A stretch of 20,915 nt of DNA from JAJUFS01 sp964599565 (GCA_964599565.1 CAZRFE010000042.1:1-20915); one strand, 5' to 3'. Positions 6,984 to 15,879 are shown, counted from the stretch's first letter. Notes: generated by a model from the letters alone, not told the origin. Numbers and translations: made by a program.

Positions 6984-9900
6984 TCATCTCCGACATCGCC
7001 GTCCGGCGGCCGGTCTTCGCGATCGTCCTGAGCCTGCTGCTTGCGCTGCTCGGCGTCATGGCGTTCCTGCAGCTGCCGGTGCGCGAGTACCCCGACATTG
7101 ATCCGCCGATCGTTTCCATCGATGTGAATTACCGCGGCGCATCCGCGGAAGTCGTCGAAACGAAGATCACGCAGCCGATCGAGGACGCCGTCGCGGGTAT
7201 CGAAGGCATCGAGAAGATGACGTCGTCAAGCCGCGACGAGCGCGCCGACATCACGCTCGAGTTTGCGCTGGACCGTGACGTGGACTCCGCGGCGAACGAC
7301 GTGCGCGACCGGATTTCGCGCATGGCGGACAACTTGCCGGAAGGCGCGGACCCGCCGGAAATCCAGAAGGCCGACTCGGGCACGGATTCGGTGATGTGGC
7401 TCAACCTCACCTCCGACCGGCTCGACACGCTGCAGCTCACCGATTACGCGGAACGCATTCTCGTCGACCAGCTCTCGACGGTGCCGGGCGTCGCGGCCGT
7501 GCGCATCAGCGGCGACCGCCGTTACGCGATGCGCGTATGGCTTGACCGCGAAGCGCTGGTCGCGCACGGGCTGACGGTGAACGACATCGAAACCGCACTG
7601 CGCGAGGAGAACGTCGAGCTTCCCGCCGGCCGTCTCGAATCCACGCAGCGCGAGTTCTCGCTGCGCACGCGCACCGGTCTCGACAACGTGGAGGACTTTC
7701 GCGCGCTGGTTGTCGCGCGCGGCGAGGACGGCCAGCTCGTGCGGCTCGGCAATGTCGCGCGCGTCGAGCTTGCCGCGGCGAGCGAGCGTTCGCTCGCGCG
7801 CGCCAACACGCAGGCCGCGGTGTCGCTCGGCATCTCGCAGCAGTCGAAGGCGAACACCGTCGAGGTCTCGCAGGGCGTGCGTGCGCGCATGAAGATGCTG
7901 CAGGCGACACTGCCACCCGGCATGGACATCACGATCAACTTCGACCGTGCCGAGTTCATCAACGAATCCATCACGGAAGTCTTCCACGCGCTCGGCTTCG
8001 CGCTCGTGCTCGTGCTCATCGTCATCTACGCCTTCCTCGGCACGCTGCGCGCAACGCTCATTCCCGCGGTCGTGATCCCGGTGTCGCTGCTCGCATCGTT
8101 CATCGTCGTGCAGCCGATGGGTTTCTCCATCAACGTGCTCATGCTGCTCGGCCTGGTGCTCGCCATCGGCCTGATCGTCGATGACGCGATCGTCGTGCTG
8201 GAGAACATCTACCGGCGCATCGAGGAAGGTCAGCCGCCGCTGCTCGCCGCGATCGACGGCTCGAAGGAAATCGCCTTCGCGGTGATCGCGACGACCGCGG
8301 TGCTCGTATCGGTGTTCCTGCCGATCTCGTTCATGCAGGGAAACATCGGCCAGCTGTTCGGCGAGTTCGGCATTTCCATCGCCGCCGCCGTTGCATTCTC
8401 CAGCATCATCGCGCTGACGCTGACGCCGATGATGACCTCGCAGCTGTTCAAGGGACCGAGCAAGCGCAGCGGTTTCGCGCATCGCGTGGACGTGCTGTTC
8501 GACCGCATGAGCGCGGCCTACGAACGCACGCTGTACAGGACGGTGCGTCGCCCCTCCATCATGATCGCCTTCACGCTGCTCGTGCTGGCGGCTGCCGGCG
8601 CGCTGTTCTACGTCATGCCGACGGAGTATTCGCCGCGCGAGGATCGCGGTGTGTACTACGTGATCGCGCAGGGGCCGGAAGGCGCGAGCTTCGATTACAC
8701 CGAGCGCTACATGGCGGAAGTCGAGAAGGTGCTGATGGAGCAGGTGGAAGCCGGCGATGTCGATCGCATTCTTGTCCGCGTTCCCGGCGGCTGGGGCGAT
8801 GCCGGTGTCAGCAGCGGCCGCGTGCTCGCGCTGCTCACGCACTGGAACGACCGCGAGAAGAGCGCGTTCGAGATTGCCGCGGAGGCGCGCGAGAAACTCG
8901 TGCATCTTCCGGGCGTGGATATTCGTGTCGTGACGCCGGGCGGTCTTGGCGTGCGTGGCGGCGGCGACCGCCCGATCGCGGTGGTGCTCGGCGGCGGAAC
9001 GTACGAAGGCCTCAAGAAGCGGCGCGACGAACTGCTGGAGTGGATGGATCGCAGCCCGATGTTCGTCGGCTTCGACTCCGACTACGAGGAACGCCAGCCG
9101 CAGATGCGCATCCAGGTGGACCGCTCTCGCGCCGCCGCGCTCGGCGTGTCGCTGACGTCCATCGGCCGCACGCTGGAAACCATGCTCGGTTCGCGCGTCG
9201 TCACCACGTTCCAGCGTGAAGGCGAGGAATACGACGTGATCCTGCAGGCGGAACAGGCGGACCGCGCGACGCCGAGCGATCTCTACAACATCTACGTGCG
9301 TTCCGACACGAGCGGCGAACTCGTCGCGCTCGGCAACCTCGTGACACTCACCGAGGAAGCAGGGCCGAAGGAACTGAACCGCTTCGACCGGCTGCGCGCG
9401 ATCTCCGTCTATTCCGGCCTTGCCGAAGGCGTCTCGCTCGGCGAAGGACTCGCCGCGATCGAAGAATATGTTGCAGAGAACATGCAGAACGAAGTGCAGC
9501 TCGGTTACGACGGTGAATCGCGCGAGTTCAAGCAGTCGGGCAAGTCGCTTTACTTCACGTTCGTGCTTGCGCTCATCGTCGTGTATCTCGTGCTTGCGGC
9601 GCAGTTCGAGAGTTTCCGCCACCCGCTGGTGATCATGTTCACCGTGCCGCTCGCGGTGACCGGCGCGCTCGCCGGCATGTGGGCGTGGGGCGTGTCGATC
9701 AACGTCTACAGCCAGATCGGCATGGTGCTGCTGATCGGCGTGGCGGCGAAGAACGGCGTGCTCATCGTCGAGTTCGCGAACCAGTTGCGCGATCGTGGCG
9801 GCGAATTCCTCGATGCCATCGTGCACGCGGCCGGCGTGCGCCTGCGCCCGGTGCTGATGACGAGCTTCGCGTCCGCGTTCGGCGCCGTGCCGCTGATGAT

Positions 9901-10093
9901 TGCGACCGGCGCGGGCGCGGAGAGCCGCCAGGCGATCGGCGTCACGATCTTCTTCGGCGTGATGTTCTCCACGCTGCTGACATTGTTCGTCGTACCGGCG
10001 GCGTACGCGGTGCTTGCCCGCGGCACGACCTCGCCGGAACACATCGCGCGCCGGATCGAAGCCATGCGCGATGCGGAAGCCTCGCGCGACTGA
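6980..10093 (+). CDS. RND (HAE1) multidrug efflux permease
   Basis: This 1037-residue proton-driven inner-membrane pump has normal AcrB-family length. It starts MIISDIAVRRPVFAIVLS, the usual cytosolic end and first helix. Two large periplasmic loops and twelve membrane helices are arranged as in the family. Key proton-relay residues are present: the Asp pair D401-D402 in helix 4 (GLIVDDAIVVLEN) and K924 in helix 10 (GVAAKNGVLIVEF). The gene is coupled to the adaptor by an ATGA overlap and ends at a strong terminator, so the two form a complete operon. No outer-membrane factor gene follows, so it probably uses a TolC-like channel encoded elsewhere. No local TetR or MarR regulator is adjacent. 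Substrates cannot be predicted from sequence alone. Confidence 0.96.
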   Translation: MIISDIAVRRPVFAIVLSLLLALLGVMAFLQLPVREYPDIDPPIVSIDVNYRGASAEVVETKITQPIEDAVAGIEGIEKMTSSSRDERADITLEFALDRDVDSAANDVRDRISRMADNLPEGADPPEIQKADSGTDSVMWLNLTSDRLDTLQLTDYAERILVDQLSTVPGVAAVRISGDRRYAMRVWLDREALVAHGLTVNDIETALREENVELPAGRLESTQREFSLRTRTGLDNVEDFRALVVARGEDGQLVRLGNVARVELAAASERSLARANTQAAVSLGISQQSKANTVEVSQGVRARMKMLQATLPPGMDITINFDRAEFINESITEVFHALGFALVLVLIVIYAFLGTLRATLIPAVVIPVSLLASFIVVQPMGFSINVLMLLGLVLAIGLIVDDAIVVLENIYRRIEEGQPPLLAAIDGSKEIAFAVIATTAVLVSVFLPISFMQGNIGQLFGEFGISIAAAVAFSSIIALTLTPMMTSQLFKGPSKRSGFAHRVDVLFDRMSAAYERTLYRTVRRPSIMIAFTLLVLAAAGALFYVMPTEYSPREDRGVYYVIAQGPEGASFDYTERYMAEVEKVLMEQVEAGDVDRILVRVPGGWGDAGVSSGRVLALLTHWNDREKSAFEIAAEAREKLVHLPGVDIRVVTPGGLGVRGGGDRPIAVVLGGGTYEGLKKRRDELLEWMDRSPMFVGFDSDYEERQPQMRIQVDRSRAAALGVSLTSIGRTLETMLGSRVVTTFQREGEEYDVILQAEQADRATPSDLYNIYVRSDTSGELVALGNLVTLTEEAGPKELNRFDRLRAISVYSGLAEGVSLGEGLAAIEEYVAENMQNEVQLGYDGESREFKQSGKSLYFTFVLALIVVYLVLAAQFESFRHPLVIMFTVPLAVTGALAGMWAWGVSINVYSQIGMVLLIGVAAKNGVLIVEFANQLRDRGGEFLDAIVHAAGVRLRPVLMTSFASAFGAVPLMIATGAGAESRQAIGVTIFFGVMFSTLLTLFVVPAAYAVLARGTTSPEHIARRIEAMRDAEASRD

Positions 10094-10111
10094 AGCATCG
10101 TGCTTCGCAGC

Positions 10112-10143
10112 AAGGCGGCGTTCGCACGAACGCCGCCTTTTTT
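10112..10143 (+). terminator. Intrinsic terminator after the RND efflux operon
   Basis: AAGGCGGCGTTCG (10112-10124) pairs with CGAACGCCGCCTT (10127-10139), a 13-bp GC-rich stem with a minimal loop. It is followed by a T-run to 10143. It lies 18 bases after the permease stop. Confidence 0.92.
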
Positions 10144-10184
10144 GTGCGTGCGAGCCGCGTTGCAATCCGCGCTCTGAAGCCCCA

Positions 10185-10199
10185 TGCCTTTGAAAGGCA
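10185..10199. promoter_or_regulatory. Short palindrome upstream of small helical protein
   Basis: TGCCTTT-G-AAAGGCA is a perfect 7-bp palindrome around one central base. It lies 20 bases before the ATG at 10220, in the only non-coding stretch between the efflux terminator and this gene. It could be an operator. No regulator gene is adjacent and I could not place a good promoter around it. Confidence 0.35.
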
Positions 10200-10219
10200 C
10201 GCGGACATAGGAGACCGAC

Positions 10220-10534
10220 ATGGCAGACCACCGGCAAACCGCCGAGAACCGAAGAGAGTTTCTTGCGCGCATGAACGCGGAGCTTGACGCCATCGACAGC
10301 CAGATCGACCAGTTCCGCGCGGAATTCCGCGACGAATCCACGATGGGCGCGACGTTCGGGACGGACGATCGCATCGACACGCTGAACCGGCGTCGCGACG
10401 ATATCCGCCGGCGTTCCCGCGAACTGGAGGATTTCGACGGCGACAACTGGGAGACGGCGCGGCGCGACATCGAGAACGCACGCGACGACCTCACCCGCTC
10501 GCTGCACCAGGCGCGCAACAACCTGCGTCACTGA
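10220..10534 (+). CDS. Small charged helical (coiled-coil-like) protein
   Basis: This 104-residue cytoplasmic protein is rich in Arg, Asp and Glu, with no signal peptide or membrane segment. Two long helices are likely, about 8-40 (RREFLARMNAELDAIDSQID) and 50-100 (DRIDTLNRRRDDIRRRSREL, later DLTRSLHQARNNL), with hydrophobics spaced in heptad style. A short DESTMGATFGTDD turn joins them. I do not recognise the family. The ribosome site AGGAG ends seven bases before ATG 10220, and the codon use fits a real gene. A strong terminator upstream isolates it from the efflux operon, and MgtE follows 92 bases later, so it is probably transcribed alone. The function is unknown. Confidence 0.72.
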   Translation: MADHRQTAENRREFLARMNAELDAIDSQIDQFRAEFRDESTMGATFGTDDRIDTLNRRRDDIRRRSRELEDFDGDNWETARRDIENARDDLTRSLHQARNNLRH

Positions 10535-10626
10535 GCCGGCGTCGCACGGCGTTTTTTCTTCATCGCTCCCGCTCGCTTTTTCATGGCGCTTGGTTAGACT
10601 CTTGCGCCAGAACGGGGGGAGCGGAC

Positions 10627-11832
10627 ATGACGAAGGTTTCCGACGCGACACGGCACGCCGAACGCCTGGCCATCGCACTGGAGCGGCGCGCGCCGCTGGA
10701 TGCGGCCGCACGGCTCGCGCGCTATGACGACGACGAGGTCGCCGCGACGCTGCCGCACCTTTCGGCGGGATTTGCGCGGCAACTGGTGGAACTGCTGCCG
10801 GAAGCGCGCCGGCAACGCTTCGCATCGCAGCTTCCCGAAACCCATGCCGCCGCCGACTGGCCGGAAGACGCCGTCGGGCGTCTCATGGAACCGCCCGTGG
10901 CCTGCTTCGATCCTGGAACCACCGTGTCCGATGCGCGCAAGGCGTTGCGCAGGCTCGCGCGCGCATCGCGCTTCACCTATGCATATTGCGTCGACGCGGA
11001 CGGGCGCCTGCGCGGTGTGGTGGTGATGCGCGATCTCATGTTCGCCGCGCGCACCGCGAAACTCGAAGACATCATGATCGAGGATCCGTTCGTGTTCCGG
11101 CCCGAGACGCCCGTCGCGGAAGCCGCGGCGGAAGTGCTGGCACGGCATTACCCTGTCTATCCGGTCTGCACGCATGACGGGCGGCTTATCGGGCTCGTGC
11201 ATGGCTATGCGCTGTTCGCCGCACATGCGGCAAGCCTCTCCGCAACGCCCGGCCGCATGGTCGGCGTACAGAACGAGGAACACTTCGAGACGCACTGGCT
11301 GCAGTCACTCAAGCTGCGTCATCCGTGGCTGCAGCTGAACCTGCTCACGGCGTTCCTCGCCGCGGCGGTGGTGGGCGTGTTCGAGGAAACCATTGCCAAG
11401 GTGGTGATGCTCGCCGTGTTCCTGCCCGTGCTCGCAGGACAGTCCGGCAACACCGGCTGCCAGGCGCTTGTCGTGACGTTGCGCGCCATGGCGCTTGATG
11501 AAATGCCGTCGGGCGAGGAGCGGCGCGCACTCCTCAAGGAAGCGTGGCTTGGATTCCTGAACGGCGCGCTCGTCGGGATCACTGCGGGTGTCGCGATGTA
11601 TGTCTACGCGCGCTGGCAGGGCGATGCGAATGCACTGCTGCTCGGCGCCGTGGTCGCGATCGCGATGACTGCCAGCTGCGTGCTGAGCGGGGTGACAGGC
11701 GTGCTTGTGCCGCTCGCGCTGCGCAGGTTCGGTACCGATCCGGCGACGGCGTCGAGCATCTTCGTCACGACAGCGACGGATGTCGCCAGCATGGGTTTAC
11801 TGCTCGGACTTGCGACCTGGCTGATCCTTTGA
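10627..11832 (+). CDS. mgtE: MgtE family magnesium transporter with CBS domains
   Basis: This 401-residue inner-membrane protein is predicted to form a Mg2+-gated magnesium channel. Order of parts: a short N domain (1-80), two CBS domains (about 82-140 and 145-200, with VVVMRDLMFA and the parallel IGLVHGYALF), and a connecting helix. Five membrane helices follow, from about 233 to the end. Family motifs are clear: LPVLAGQSGNTGCQA (271-277 is GQSGNTG) and the last-helix FVTTATDVASMG with D385. It is about 50 residues shorter than typical MgtE, mostly in the N domain that acts as a Mg2+ sensor with the CBS pair, so gating may differ. A GGGGGAGCGG ribosome site precedes ATG 10627. Its 3' end overlaps the convergent GGDEF gene by 36 bases. 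Confidence 0.9.
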   Translation: MTKVSDATRHAERLAIALERRAPLDAAARLARYDDDEVAATLPHLSAGFARQLVELLPEARRQRFASQLPETHAAADWPEDAVGRLMEPPVACFDPGTTVSDARKALRRLARASRFTYAYCVDADGRLRGVVVMRDLMFAARTAKLEDIMIEDPFVFRPETPVAEAAAEVLARHYPVYPVCTHDGRLIGLVHGYALFAAHAASLSATPGRMVGVQNEEHFETHWLQSLKLRHPWLQLNLLTAFLAAAVVGVFEETIAKVVMLAVFLPVLAGQSGNTGCQALVVTLRAMALDEMPSGEERRALLKEAWLGFLNGALVGITAGVAMYVYARWQGDANALLLGAVVAIAMTASCVLSGVTGVLVPLALRRFGTDPATASSIFVTTATDVASMGLLLGLATWLIL

Positions 11833-13005
11833 CAACGCCGCAACCGGCGCGGGCGCGCGGTCCGAGAACATCGGCACCGCGGACGTCGTGCGGTTGCGGC
11901 CAAGCCGCTTGCCTTCGTACAGCGCGCGATCGGCGCGGCGCAACGCCGCCGCCGGCTCCTCGCCGAGTGCAACTTCCGCGATGCCGATCGTGATGCTGAC
12001 GGGAATCTCCTCGCCGTCGTGCAGGATGTTCAGCTGCCGTACGCCGCGACGAATCTGTTCCGCGGCAATGCGCGCACCGGCGAGCCGCGTGTCGGAGAAC
12101 AGCATCAGGAATTCCTCCCCGCCCCAGCGCGCGACGATGTCGCTGCCGCGCAGCGTCTCCCGCATCAGCTGCGCGATGCGCTTGAGCACGATGTCGCCGC
12201 AGGCATGACCCCAGCGGTCATTGATCCGCTTGAAGTGATCCGCGTCCGCGATCGCGATCGTGTACGCACGGCCGGTGCGCGCACTGCGTGCGCTTTCCTC
12301 GTGCAGTCGCTGCAGCATCGAGCGGCGATTCAGCAGCGACGTCAGCGCATCCGTGCTCGAGTGCTGCCGGAGCTCGACGTTCGCATCGATGAGGCGGCGC
12401 GACTGCAGGAACTCGCGGCGCGCAAGATGCTCGACGGTGTAGCAGGCGAACATGCCGAGAACGAGCGTGCAGCCGCCGAAGTAGGCGATGCTCGCGATGT
12501 GCTCGTTGCTGACGTGCTCGACGAGGGAGAGCGATGCGCCATGCAGGACGGCATTCAGGATTCCAACCGGCGCGGCCCACGACCATTGCACGCGGCCAAG
12601 CGTGTGCAGGTACATGTTCACGAGAATGATGCCGATGAAGTACACGTGGCCTGTGTCCTCGAAGGACACGACGTTCATTGCATCAAGGCCGATGGCGACG
12701 GCCACGCAGATCGCGGCGAGCGCGGGCTGCATCACGCGCGGAAACCACGGCGTGTAGGTGAACGCGAGAAACGCGAGCATGAGCGGTGCGACGATGCCGA
12801 GGCGCAGCAGCCACAAGGTGGCGTGATGCGCAGGCGTCAGCACATGGTCAAGATGCGCGAACAGGATGACGAACGCGATGCCTGAGACCAGCGCAAGACG
12901 CGCGTAGCCGAGATTGCGCTCGACGAAATACCGCTGGTATTCGCGTTCCAGTTCGCAATCGAAGCGCAGGGTCAGCGGGTTGATCGTGATGCTCGCGACA
13001 TCCAT
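11797..13005 (-). CDS. Membrane-bound GGDEF diguanylate cyclase
   Basis: This 402-residue protein is predicted to make c-di-GMP from two GTP. Residues 35-190 hold about six membrane helices, a MASE-like input module. A coiled linker (193-215) leads to the GGDEF domain (about 216-375): HSSTDALTSLLNRR, ADADHFKRINDRWGH, and the active-site GGEEF at 295-299. An RGSD at 286-289 is the RxxD inhibitory site at the usual five-residue distance, so product feedback is likely. A tail of about 30 residues (SAVPMFSDRAP on) extends past the domain and its codons overlap the 3' end of mgtE. A TAGAAT at 13040-13035 may be a -10 for an independent promoter. The gene lies 57 bases after the GNAT stop and could also be read from that operon. 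Confidence 0.93.
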   Translation of the reverse strand: MDVASITINPLTLRFDCELEREYQRYFVERNLGYARLALVSGIAFVILFAHLDHVLTPAHHATLWLLRLGIVAPLMLAFLAFTYTPWFPRVMQPALAAICVAVAIGLDAMNVVSFEDTGHVYFIGIILVNMYLHTLGRVQWSWAAPVGILNAVLHGASLSLVEHVSNEHIASIAYFGGCTLVLGMFACYTVEHLARREFLQSRRLIDANVELRQHSSTDALTSLLNRRSMLQRLHEESARSARTGRAYTIAIADADHFKRINDRWGHACGDIVLKRIAQLMRETLRGSDIVARWGGEEFLMLFSDTRLAGARIAAEQIRRGVRQLNILHDGEEIPVSITIGIAEVALGEEPAAALRRADRALYEGKRLGRNRTTSAVPMFSDRAPAPVAALSKDQPGRKSEQ

Positions 13006-13062
13006 GTCCCATGTTCCATGGCGAAGACGGCGCGATTCTACGTATCCGGCGATGAACGAAAA

Positions 13063-13620
13063 TCAGGATATCCGTGAGTCGGTGCGCTCAGCATCCTGCA
13101 CGGTGACGTAGCGCACGCAGGGCTCATCCGCGTAACGCGCCTCCAGCGTGCACGCACGCGGCGAATCCAGGTAGCGCATGCCGATCTTCTCCATGACGCG
13201 GATGGATGCGGCATTTGCCGGATCGGCGATGGCGACGATTCGCTGCCGCTTCAGCACGTCCAGCCCGTAACGCAGGCAGGCCTGTCCGATTTCGCTCGCG
13301 AAGCCGCGGCGCTGGAACGACGGGCCGATCCACCATCCGATTTCATCATCGCCCGCGAGCCGGTGCGGCTGGATGCCGGCAACGCCGATGACGCCATCGG
13401 TCTCCTTGAGCACGACCGCGCCCATGCAGTAGCCGCGCTCGTCGATGTTGCGTGCCTGGTGCGCGAAGAATTCGTCGACCTGGCTTTCATTCCATGTCCT
13501 GCCGGCCGTGATGAAACGCATCATCCCTGCATCGGACACGAATGCGCGGAACGCATCCCGGTCTTCGCTTTTCCAGGTGCGCAGCAGCAGTCGCGGCGTT
13601 TCGATGCAAAATCCGGTCAC
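13063..13620 (-). CDS. GNAT acetyltransferase, RimJ/RimL-like
   Basis: This 185-residue enzyme of the Acetyltransf_3 type opens with IETPRLLLRTWKSEDRDAF, the standard N-terminus. It continues with DEIGWWIGPSFQRRGFASE (CoA loop QRRGFA) and ends in the NAASIRVMEKIGMRYLD motif. Such enzymes acetylate protein N-termini or small amines; the substrate here is unknown. I chose GTG at 13620: an AGGAG ribosome site lies eight bases upstream, and the signature starts at residue 6. A TTG at 13644 is possible but would put the start before that site. It follows the peptidase gene on the same strand after a short hairpin, and may be the third gene of that operon with reduced read-through. Confidence 0.87.
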   Translation of the reverse strand: MTGFCIETPRLLLRTWKSEDRDAFRAFVSDAGMMRFITAGRTWNESQVDEFFAHQARNIDERGYCMGAVVLKETDGVIGVAGIQPHRLAGDDEIGWWIGPSFQRRGFASEIGQACLRYGLDVLKRQRIVAIADPANAASIRVMEKIGMRYLDSPRACTLEARYADEPCVRYVTVQDAERTDSRIS

Positions 13621-13647
13621 GAAGATTTCTCCTGTGCGCAGCAAGAT

Positions 13648-13669
13648 GAAGGGGGCTTTCGCCCCCTTC
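13648..13669 (-). terminator. Intercistronic GC hairpin with GAAA tetraloop
   Basis: On the minus strand GAAGGGGGC, loop GAAA, then GCCCCCTTC form a perfect 9-bp stem starting six bases after the peptidase stop. There is no T-run afterward (ATCTTGCTG), so it may be a weak or factor-assisted terminator, or a stabilising and processing hairpin between the peptidase and GNAT genes. Confidence 0.6.
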
Positions 13670-13674
13670 CGATA

Positions 13675-15867
13675 TCACAGCCCGAGATGGCGCCGCCAGA
13701 AATCGCGTTCCGCGCGATACATGTGCTGCTTCGTCTTCTCGCCGCGCAGCGAATGTGTCTTGTCGGGATAGATGATCAGCTCATACTGCTTGCCGGCTTC
13801 AACGAGCGCGTCGATGAGGTGCGCGGTGTTCTGCCAGTGCACGTTGTCATCGCCCGTGCCGTGGATGATGAGCAGCGGATCGGCAAGTCCATCGACGTGC
13901 GTGAGCGTGCTCGATGCCTTGTAGCCTTCGGGGTTGTTCGCGGGCGTGCTCATGTAACGCTCGGTGTAGATGGTGTCGTAATCCTCCCACTGCGTGACCG
14001 GCGCGCCCGCAATGCCCGCCGCCCATACGCCCGGCGCATTCTCCAGTGCATAGATCGTCATGTAGCCGCCGTAGCTGTGGCCGTAGAGCCCGATGCGTTC
14101 GCCGTCCACCCACGGTTGCTTCTTCAGCCATTCGACGGCGGCGAGCTGGTCTTCGAGTTCGATCTTGCCGAGGCGGTGATTGATGAGCGCCTGCTGTGTG
14201 TGCGAGAACGCGGCGGCGGCGCGGTTGTCGACGCGAACGAGCACGTAGCCTTCATGCGCCAGCAGGTTTTCCCAGAGGTAGGCCGTGCCGCCCCAGGAGT
14301 TGTTCACCGCGAGCGATGTCGGGCCGCCGTAGTGATACATGATCACGGGATATTTCTTCTTCGGGTCGAAGCCGGGCGGAACGATGCGCCGTGCGAGAAG
14401 GTCCGTGCGACCGTCCGCGGATTTCACGGTGAATATCTCCGGCGCCTGCAGCGAATACTTCGAAAGGTCCGCGGGCTCTGCAAGCACGAGCACCTGCTTG
14501 CCGTTCGCATTGTTCACGCGCATGCCGGTCGGCGTTGCGAGATCGCTGTGCCTGTCGACGAACCAGCGGCCGGTGTCGTCCATGGTGATGCCGTGATAGC
14601 CCGGTTCCGTCGTTACCGCTTCCGCTTCGCCGCCTGCAAGCTTCACGCGGTAAAGCTGCAGGTTGCGAAAGCCCTGCGTGAGCCGGCTGAAGTAGACCCA
14701 GCCGTTCCGCTCGTCGATCGCGTGCAGGGAAACGTTGAATTCGCCCGGCGTGAGCTTGCGCACGACATCGCCGTCGGCGTCGTAGAGATAAAGATGATGC
14801 CAGCCGTCTTCCTGGTGGCCGAACACGAAGCGTCCGTCGTCAAGGAAATGAAGGTCGTCCGTGACATCCACCCATGCGTCGTCTTCGATCTCGACGAGTT
14901 CTCGCGACTTGCCGGTGCGAGGATCGATGGACACGAGCTGCATTTCATCCTGCTCGCGGTTGAGCAGCAGCGCGTAGGCTTCTCCTGACTGCTTCATCCA
15001 GCCGATGCGCGCGATGTACGTATCCGGCGTGCCGGCAACATCCGCGTACACGGTCTTGCTGGTCTTGCGATCATGGATGCCGAGCGTGACGATGGGATTG
15101 GCAGCGCCCGCCTTCGGATAGTTCTGCATGTCGACGGTCGCGGGCAGGTCGAGGTAGTTCGCGAGCGGATATTCAACCACCGGCGTTTCATCGAACGCCA
15201 TGAACGCGATGTAGCGGCTGTCCTCGGACCACTTGTACGCCTCGCGCACGCCGAACTCCTCGGCGTACACCCACGTCGGCCAGCCGAAGAGATGATCCGC
15301 CTTCGGTGCCTCGACTTCATGCACATCGCCACCATCGCGGCTGACGTAGCGCACCGTGTCGTCCTGCACGAAGGCAATCCACTGTTCATCGGGCGAGAAG
15401 CGCAGGTCGCGCTTTGCACCCGGCGCGTGCGTGATCTGTTCGAGCGCGCCGCCGGCGAGGTCGTAGTAGTGCAACTGGTCGTCGGAAACGAACGTAATAC
15501 CGTCGCTCTTCGGCGCCCAGCGATAGCTCGAGACGCTGTAGCGGATCGCCCATTCCTTTTCCTGTTCGTCCTTGATGTCGGATTTCGATTTTGCCGCGCC
15601 CGCGAGCGTCTTCGCATCGAGCAGCAGGCGCGTCGTGCCGGCGGCGGGATCGGCGAGATACAGCGCAGCCTCGTGCGTCTTCTCGCTGCGATCGAGATAC
15701 GCGAGATATTTCCCCTCCGGATGCCAGCGCAGATTTTCCGGCAGGTAGCCGGTCAGTCCTTCGCGGCGCGTGAGATCCTCGATGGTATAACCGGGATCCT
15801 CGCTGTCAGCCACAGCAAGCAACGGCGCTGCCGTGAGCGCAGCAGCGATGAGCAGAACGTTCTTCAT
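13675..15867 (-). CDS. S9 family prolyl peptidase, dipeptidyl peptidase IV-like
   Basis: This 730-residue exported serine peptidase is predicted to remove X-Pro or X-Ala dipeptides from peptide N-termini in the periplasm. A signal peptide ends at about residue 20 (APLLAVA). The beta-propeller (about 35-470) includes WVYAEEF, whose E203-E204 match the substrate N-terminus-binding pair of DPP-IV. The hydrolase domain has the triad S598 (GHSYGG), D674 (GTGDDNVHW) and H705 (DKTHSL). Length matches the bacterial family. Of two adjacent ATGs, 15867 is preferred because AGGAG lies five bases before it; 15870 is the alternative. It begins 12 bases after the amidohydrolase stop, and its ribosome site directly follows that stop, so the two are co-transcribed. 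Confidence 0.94.
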   Translation of the reverse strand: MKNVLLIAAALTAAPLLAVADSEDPGYTIEDLTRREGLTGYLPENLRWHPEGKYLAYLDRSEKTHEAALYLADPAAGTTRLLLDAKTLAGAAKSKSDIKDEQEKEWAIRYSVSSYRWAPKSDGITFVSDDQLHYYDLAGGALEQITHAPGAKRDLRFSPDEQWIAFVQDDTVRYVSRDGGDVHEVEAPKADHLFGWPTWVYAEEFGVREAYKWSEDSRYIAFMAFDETPVVEYPLANYLDLPATVDMQNYPKAGAANPIVTLGIHDRKTSKTVYADVAGTPDTYIARIGWMKQSGEAYALLLNREQDEMQLVSIDPRTGKSRELVEIEDDAWVDVTDDLHFLDDGRFVFGHQEDGWHHLYLYDADGDVVRKLTPGEFNVSLHAIDERNGWVYFSRLTQGFRNLQLYRVKLAGGEAEAVTTEPGYHGITMDDTGRWFVDRHSDLATPTGMRVNNANGKQVLVLAEPADLSKYSLQAPEIFTVKSADGRTDLLARRIVPPGFDPKKKYPVIMYHYGGPTSLAVNNSWGGTAYLWENLLAHEGYVLVRVDNRAAAAFSHTQQALINHRLGKIELEDQLAAVEWLKKQPWVDGERIGLYGHSYGGYMTIYALENAPGVWAAGIAGAPVTQWEDYDTIYTERYMSTPANNPEGYKASSTLTHVDGLADPLLIIHGTGDDNVHWQNTAHLIDALVEAGKQYELIIYPDKTHSLRGEKTKQHMYRAERDFWRRHLGL

Positions 15868-15879
15868 CATCTCTCCTTG

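Noticed and set aside
10535..10556. Terminator after the small helical protein
   Set aside because: GCCG and CGGC around an eight-base loop before TTTTTT give only a 4-bp stem, too weak to call.
7226..10825. Minus-strand open frame of 1199 codons opposite the RND permease
   Set aside because: It is His/Arg/Asp-rich without any recognisable domain, lies wholly antisense to a clear AcrB-type gene and crosses its terminator. Long antisense frames are expected in such GC-rich codon-biased DNA.
13363..14988. Plus-strand open frame of 541 codons opposite the GNAT and peptidase genes
   Set aside because: It covers parts of two real genes with full catalytic motifs. No domain is visible in the antisense product.
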